Under the pieces are notes generated by a model. The model worked only from the letters and a program-made list of their open reading frames with translations. It was not told the DNA's origin and searched no databases. Below, one piece after another: positions 5,789 through 6,141 of a stretch of 6,141 nucleotides of DNA. This stretch comes from Candidatus Bathyarchaeota archaeon. Its GTDB lineage: Archaea; Thermoproteota; Bathyarchaeia; TCS64. The stretch is from contig JAUWBQ010000111.1 of the NCBI GenBank assembly GCA_030601645.1, positions 1 to 6,141 of the forward strand, given 5' to 3'. The translations under genes and the position numbers were made by a program. Positions within the stretch are counted from its first letter, which is position 1, and every line of letters starts with the position of its first letter.

Positions 5789-6141
5789 TTATACTCGCTT
5801 CTGACTGGCCGCGCAACCTAGTTTCACAACATCAACGTATTCCACGAGTCTCTTTCCAAGAAGCCTACACGCGTTCAAGGAGTCTCCATCCGGTTCCCCT
5901 ATCGATACTGCGCCGTAATGAAGCGTCACACCATTCGACACGTAGTCAGGGATTCCAAAGGTGATCATGCCAAAGTTCAGCATCACTGAGATGATCGACC
6001 ACAGAGCCATCTCATTCCCGCCGCCCAACCCCCCCGAGGACGTGAACGCCACGGCCACTTTGTACCCGAGTCTGCCCCAGTATTTCGGGTGCATCCTGCG
6101 GTTGAAGAACTCATTCATCTTCACACTCATCGTGCCGCAGT
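5789..6141 (-). CDS. Flavodoxin-fold NAD(P)H-dependent FMN reductase / WrbA-like protein, C-terminal part (5' end outside window)
   Basis: The minus-strand frame is open from the right edge to a TAA at 5789-5791, giving 116 complete visible codons. The ATG at 6128-6130 is internal: the codons before it read C-G-T, so the visible start CGTMSVKMNEFFNR matches the family's GxxTYxGxMSxxMKxFxDR region after the FMN-phosphate loop. The next block VAVAFTSSGGLGGGNEMAL (residues 28-46 of the visible part) is the characteristic second FMN-binding segment of flavodoxin-like reductases (compare TSTGTGGGQE in WrbA). It is followed by FGMITFGIP and a final helix SLNACRLLGKRLVEYV. Such proteins bind FMN and reduce quinones, flavins or metal complexes, or act as electron carriers; the partner is unknown. 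The tail CAASQKRV is unusual in having a cysteine. It is convergent with the 91-residue gene, so not part of its operon. G+C is around 53 percent in the line sampled. Confidence 0.85.
   Translation of the reverse strand, partial: CGTMSVKMNEFFNRRMHPKYWGRLGYKVAVAFTSSGGLGGGNEMALWSIISVMLNFGMITFGIPDYVSNGVTLHYGAVSIGEPDGDSLNACRLLGKRLVEYVDVVKLGCAASQKRV

Noticed and set aside
6128..6130. ATG as the true start of the minus-strand flavoprotein
   Set aside because: The frame stays open to the window edge and the codons before it extend the conserved FMN-site region, so the gene is cut by the window rather than short.
1..6141. CRISPR array, tRNA, rRNA or complete insertion sequence
   Set aside because: No regularly spaced repeats, tRNA-like folds, rRNA stretches or transposase with terminal repeats were seen on either strand.

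Overview
The window reads as archaeal chromosome from an organism with a methanofuran/tetrahydromethanopterin (H4MPT) one-carbon pathway: a methanogen, a methane or alkane oxidiser, or an archaeal Wood-Ljungdahl user. Three things point to archaea rather than to a bacterial methylotroph. The subunit sequences resemble archaeal Fwd/Fmd and Ftr from memory of the families, arginine is written heavily as AGG with frequent ATA isoleucine despite high G+C, and the likely transcription stops are bare T-runs without hairpins. The species cannot be named from this window.

Region 1 (1-5143, + strand, G+C-rich, roughly mid-60s percent in the stretches sampled by eye) is one tightly packed operon: the 3' part of fwdB (formylmethanofuran dehydrogenase subunit B), fwdA (amidohydrolase-type subunit A), ftr (formylmethanofuran:H4MPT formyltransferase), fwdC (subunit C) and a RimK-family ATP-grasp ligase. 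Junctions are a 2-nt gap, an ATGA overlap, a 1-nt gap and an 8-nt gap, so co-transcription and translational coupling are very likely. Together the genes cover CO2 capture as formylmethanofuran (FwdB, FwdA, FwdC) and passage of the formyl group to H4MPT (Ftr). The ligase may add glutamate to one of the C1 carriers. The order B-A-Ftr-C matches the fhcBADC arrangement of methylotrophic bacteria, where the Ftr homologue is a structural part of a formyltransferase/hydrolase complex.

Region 2 (5144-5469) is a non-coding, A+T-richer gap of about 325 bases. It holds T-run terminators, two TATA-like sites, a 31-bp interrupted palindrome and longer-range complementary segments that could fold in competing ways just ahead of the next gene. 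A minus-strand frame interrupted only by two TAG codons also crosses it; it is weak evidence for a gene remnant.

Region 3 (5470-6141) carries a 91-residue protein with a predicted ferredoxin-like alpha/beta fold (+) and, convergent to it, the C-terminal part of a flavodoxin-fold NAD(P)H-dependent FMN reductase-like protein (-) that runs off the right edge. A T8 tract separates them. G+C here is about 45-53 percent, clearly lower than in the fwd operon.
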